Below, in pieces: positions 62,301 to 64,000 of a stretch of 64,000 nucleotides of DNA. The notes under the pieces were generated by a model. That model did no database searches, was not told where the DNA came from, and was given only the letters and a program-made list of their open reading frames with translations. Source of the stretch: Luzula sylvatica (lineage: Eukaryota; Streptophyta; Magnoliopsida; Poales; Juncaceae); contig OX326961.1 of the NCBI GenBank assembly GCA_946800325.1, positions 40,989,543 to 41,053,542 of the forward strand, in the 5' to 3' direction. The stretch's first letter is position 1. Each line of letters opens with the position of its first letter. Position numbers and translations under genes: made by a program.

Positions 62301-63911
62301 CTCCTCAAAGCGTTAAAATCTTGTTTAGAATCGAAAAACAAACTATCTTAGTGTTTGTGAAATTTGGTGAAAAGTTATGTACTAAAAGATACGATACAAA
62401 TGATCTTAAAACACGTTATTTGAACTCGTCAAAGCGTTAAAATCTTGTTTTGAATCTAAAAACAAACTATCTTAGTGTTTGTGAAATTTGGTGAAAAGTT
62501 ATGTACTGAAAGATACGATACAAATGATCTAGAAACACGTTATTTGAACTCCTCAAAGCGTTAAAAGCTTGTTTTGAATCGAAACACAAACTTTCTTAGT
62601 GTTTGTGAAATTTCGTGAAAAGTTATGTAGTAAAAGATACGATACAAAGGATCTAAAAACACGTTATTTGAACTCCTCAAAACGTTAAAATCTTGTTTTG
62701 AATCGAAAAACAAACTTTCTTAGTGTTTGTGAAATTTGGTGATAAGTTATGTAGTAAAAGATACGATACAAATGATCTTAAAACACGTTATTTGACCTCG
62801 TCAAAGCGTTAAAATCTTGTTTTGAATCGAAAAACAAACTTTCTTAGTGTTTGTGAAATTTGGTGAAAAGTTATGTGGTAAAAGATACGGTACAAATGAT
62901 CTAAAAACACGTTATTTGAACTCCTCAAAGCGTTAAAATCTTGTTTTGAATCGAAAAACAAACTATGTTAGTGTTTGTGAAATTTGGTGAAAAGTTATGT
63001 ACTAAAAGGTACGATACAAATGATCTAAAAACACGTTATTTGAACTCCTCAAAGCGTTAAAAGCTTGTTTTGAATCGAAACTCAAACTTTCTTAGTGTTT
63101 GTGAAATTTCGTGAAAAGTTATGTAGTAAAAGATACGATACAAATGATCTAAAACATGTTATTTGAACTCCTCAAAGCGTTAAAATCTTGTTTTGAATCG
63201 AAAAACAAACTTTCTTAGTGTTTGTGAAATTTGGTGAAAAGTTATGTAGTAAAAGATACGATACAAAGGATCTAAAAACACGTTATTTGAACTCCTCAAA
63301 GCGTTAAAATCTTGTTTTGAATCGAAAAACAAACTTTCTTAGTGTTTGTGAAATTTGGTGAAAAGTTATGTGGTAAAAGATACGATACAAATGATCTAGA
63401 AACACGTTATTTGAACTCCTCAAAGCGTTAAAATCTTGTTTTGAATCGAAAAACAAACTATCTTAGTGTTTGTGAAATTTGGTGAAAAGTTATGTACTAA
63501 AAGATACGATACAAATGATCTAGAAACACGTTATTTGAACTCCTCAAAGCGTTAAAAGCTTGTTTTGAATCGAAACACAAACTTTCTTAGTGTTTGTGAA
63601 ATTTCGTGAAAAGTTATGTAGTAAAAGATACGTTACAAAGGATCTAAAAACAGGTTATTTGAACTCCTCAAAGCGTTAAAATCTTGTTTTGAATCGAAAA
63701 ACAAACTTTCTTAGTGTTTGTGAAATTTGGAGAAAAGTTACGTAGTAAAAGATACGATACAAATGATCTTAAAACACGTTATTTGAACTACTCAAAGCGT
63801 TAAAATCTTGTTTTGAATCGAAAAACAAACTTTCTTAGTGTTTGTGAAATTCGGTGAAAAGTTATGTAGTAAAAGATACGGTACAAATGATCTAAAAACA
63901 CGTTATTTGAG
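62301..63911. repeat. Core HOR copy, 1611 bp
   Basis: Full m1-m13; private T at 63633 in m11 ('acgttac'). Confidence 0.94.
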
Positions 63912-64000
63912 CTCCTCAAAGCGTTAAAATCTTGTTTAGAATCGAAAAACAAACTATCTTAGTGTTTGTGAAATTTGGTGAAAAGTTATGTACTAAAAGA
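63912..64000. repeat. Partial m1 at right edge
   Basis: The first 89 bases of an m1 monomer ('gtttag', 'actatc', 'gtacta'), cut by the window end. The array continues beyond. Confidence 0.93.

Larger units (their letters stand above)
1..64000. repeat. Satellite array, 124-bp monomer, fills window
   Basis: Every base belongs to a tandem repeat of about 124 bp. I count 516 complete copies plus an 89-bp partial copy at the right edge. All copies have the same orientation. Only three natural length variants recur: m7 copies are 123 bp, some m8 copies are 122 bp, and two copies near 55.6 and 59.3 kb are 122 bp. Consensus composition is 35 G+C of 124 (about 28%). Conserved blocks include 'ttgttttgaatcg', 'tagtgtttgtgaaat' and 'acgttattt'. 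No gene, transposon or unique sequence interrupts it. What is seen is a satellite array; a centromeric or heterochromatic role is inferred from its size and HOR structure, and nothing here shows CENH3/CENP-A binding. Confidence 0.98.

Noticed and set aside
1..64000. Open reading frames within the array
   Set aside because: The 124-bp period shifts frame by one each monomer, so each frame samples all three phases in 372 bp. Stops such as 'taa' in 'cgttaaaa' and 'tga' in 'tttgtgaaa' recur in every copy, and the reverse strand is equally blocked by tta, cta and tca on the plus strand. Short ORFs repeat with the satellite and have no separate support.
1..64000. CRISPR array
   Set aside because: The repeats are contiguous, with no unique spacers between conserved direct repeats. 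Variation is confined to a few fixed sites in a 124-bp monomer and repeats in HOR order.
1..64000. Relation between HOR length and nucleosome spacing (1611 bp is close to 11 x 146.5)
   Set aside because: One numerical coincidence, not kept by the 989-, 1239-, 1485-, 1980- and 2106-bp variants. Nothing in the sequence supports positioned nucleosomes at that spacing.
1..64000. Bacterial or plasmid iterons, origins, promoters or terminators
   Set aside because: Individual AT-rich hexamers resembling promoter boxes occur in each monomer by composition. There are no genes for them to serve, and the 64-kb HOR structure fits a eukaryotic satellite.
1..64000. Match to the Arabidopsis ~178-bp or rice ~155-bp centromere satellites
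   Set aside because: The monomer is 124 bp and I do not recognise the conserved stretches of those families in it.

Overview
The whole window is one uninterrupted satellite DNA array. About 516 complete monomers plus one partial run head-to-tail in one orientation from base 1 to base 64000. The consensus monomer is 124 bp, about 28% G+C by hand count, and starts (in the phase used here) at 'ctcctcaaag'. I found no protein gene, RNA gene, transposable element, inversion or unique spacer. Because 124 is not a multiple of three, every reading frame passes through all three phases of the monomer within 372 bp and meets stops, so long ORFs are excluded on both strands. The array continues past both window edges.

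The organism cannot be named from this sequence alone. Long homogeneous AT-rich arrays with a higher-order repeat (HOR) are typical of eukaryotic centromeric or heterochromatic satellites. The 124-bp length matches, from memory, the reported length of the holocentromere satellite Lusy1 of the woodrush Luzula sylvatica. That is a length match only, not a sequence comparison.

Naming: the main HOR has 13 monomer types, m1 to m13, starting at the SacI site (gagctc) at the m13/m1 junction. They are described one by one in the reference copy 13012-14622. The unit is 1611 bp (12 x 124 + 123), or 1609 bp when m8 carries a 2-bp deletion. Two further types, x1 and x2, replace m10 and m11 in older-looking blocks. 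Numbers such as 'pos 66' are positions in the 124-bp consensus.

Layout: (1) 1-4653 is an older HOR form rich in x1, x2 and hybrid monomers, including a 2107-bp tandem duplication. (2) 4654-9789 has irregular monomer order with short dimer and larger segment duplications. (3) 9790-12515 is a 13-mer with x1/x2, which switches to m10/m11 at about 12.5 kb. (4) 12.5-55.2 kb is the homogeneous m1-m13 core, with length variants of 8, 12, 16 and 17 monomers made by unequal exchange and a duplication with a 7800-bp offset. (5) 34.65-37.28 kb lies inside the core and carries about 28 single-base indels plus a compensating 20-bp deletion, most likely an assembly or consensus artefact. (6) 55.2-61.4 kb has older-type blocks in a 3715-bp duplicated unit. 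(7) 61.4-64.0 kb is core-type HOR again.

There are no genes to connect functionally. The signal here is evolutionary (unequal crossing over, conversion-like patches, layered expansion) and technical (the indel island). Lengths were counted by hand; all HOR lengths agree exactly with the stated numbers of monomers and indels.
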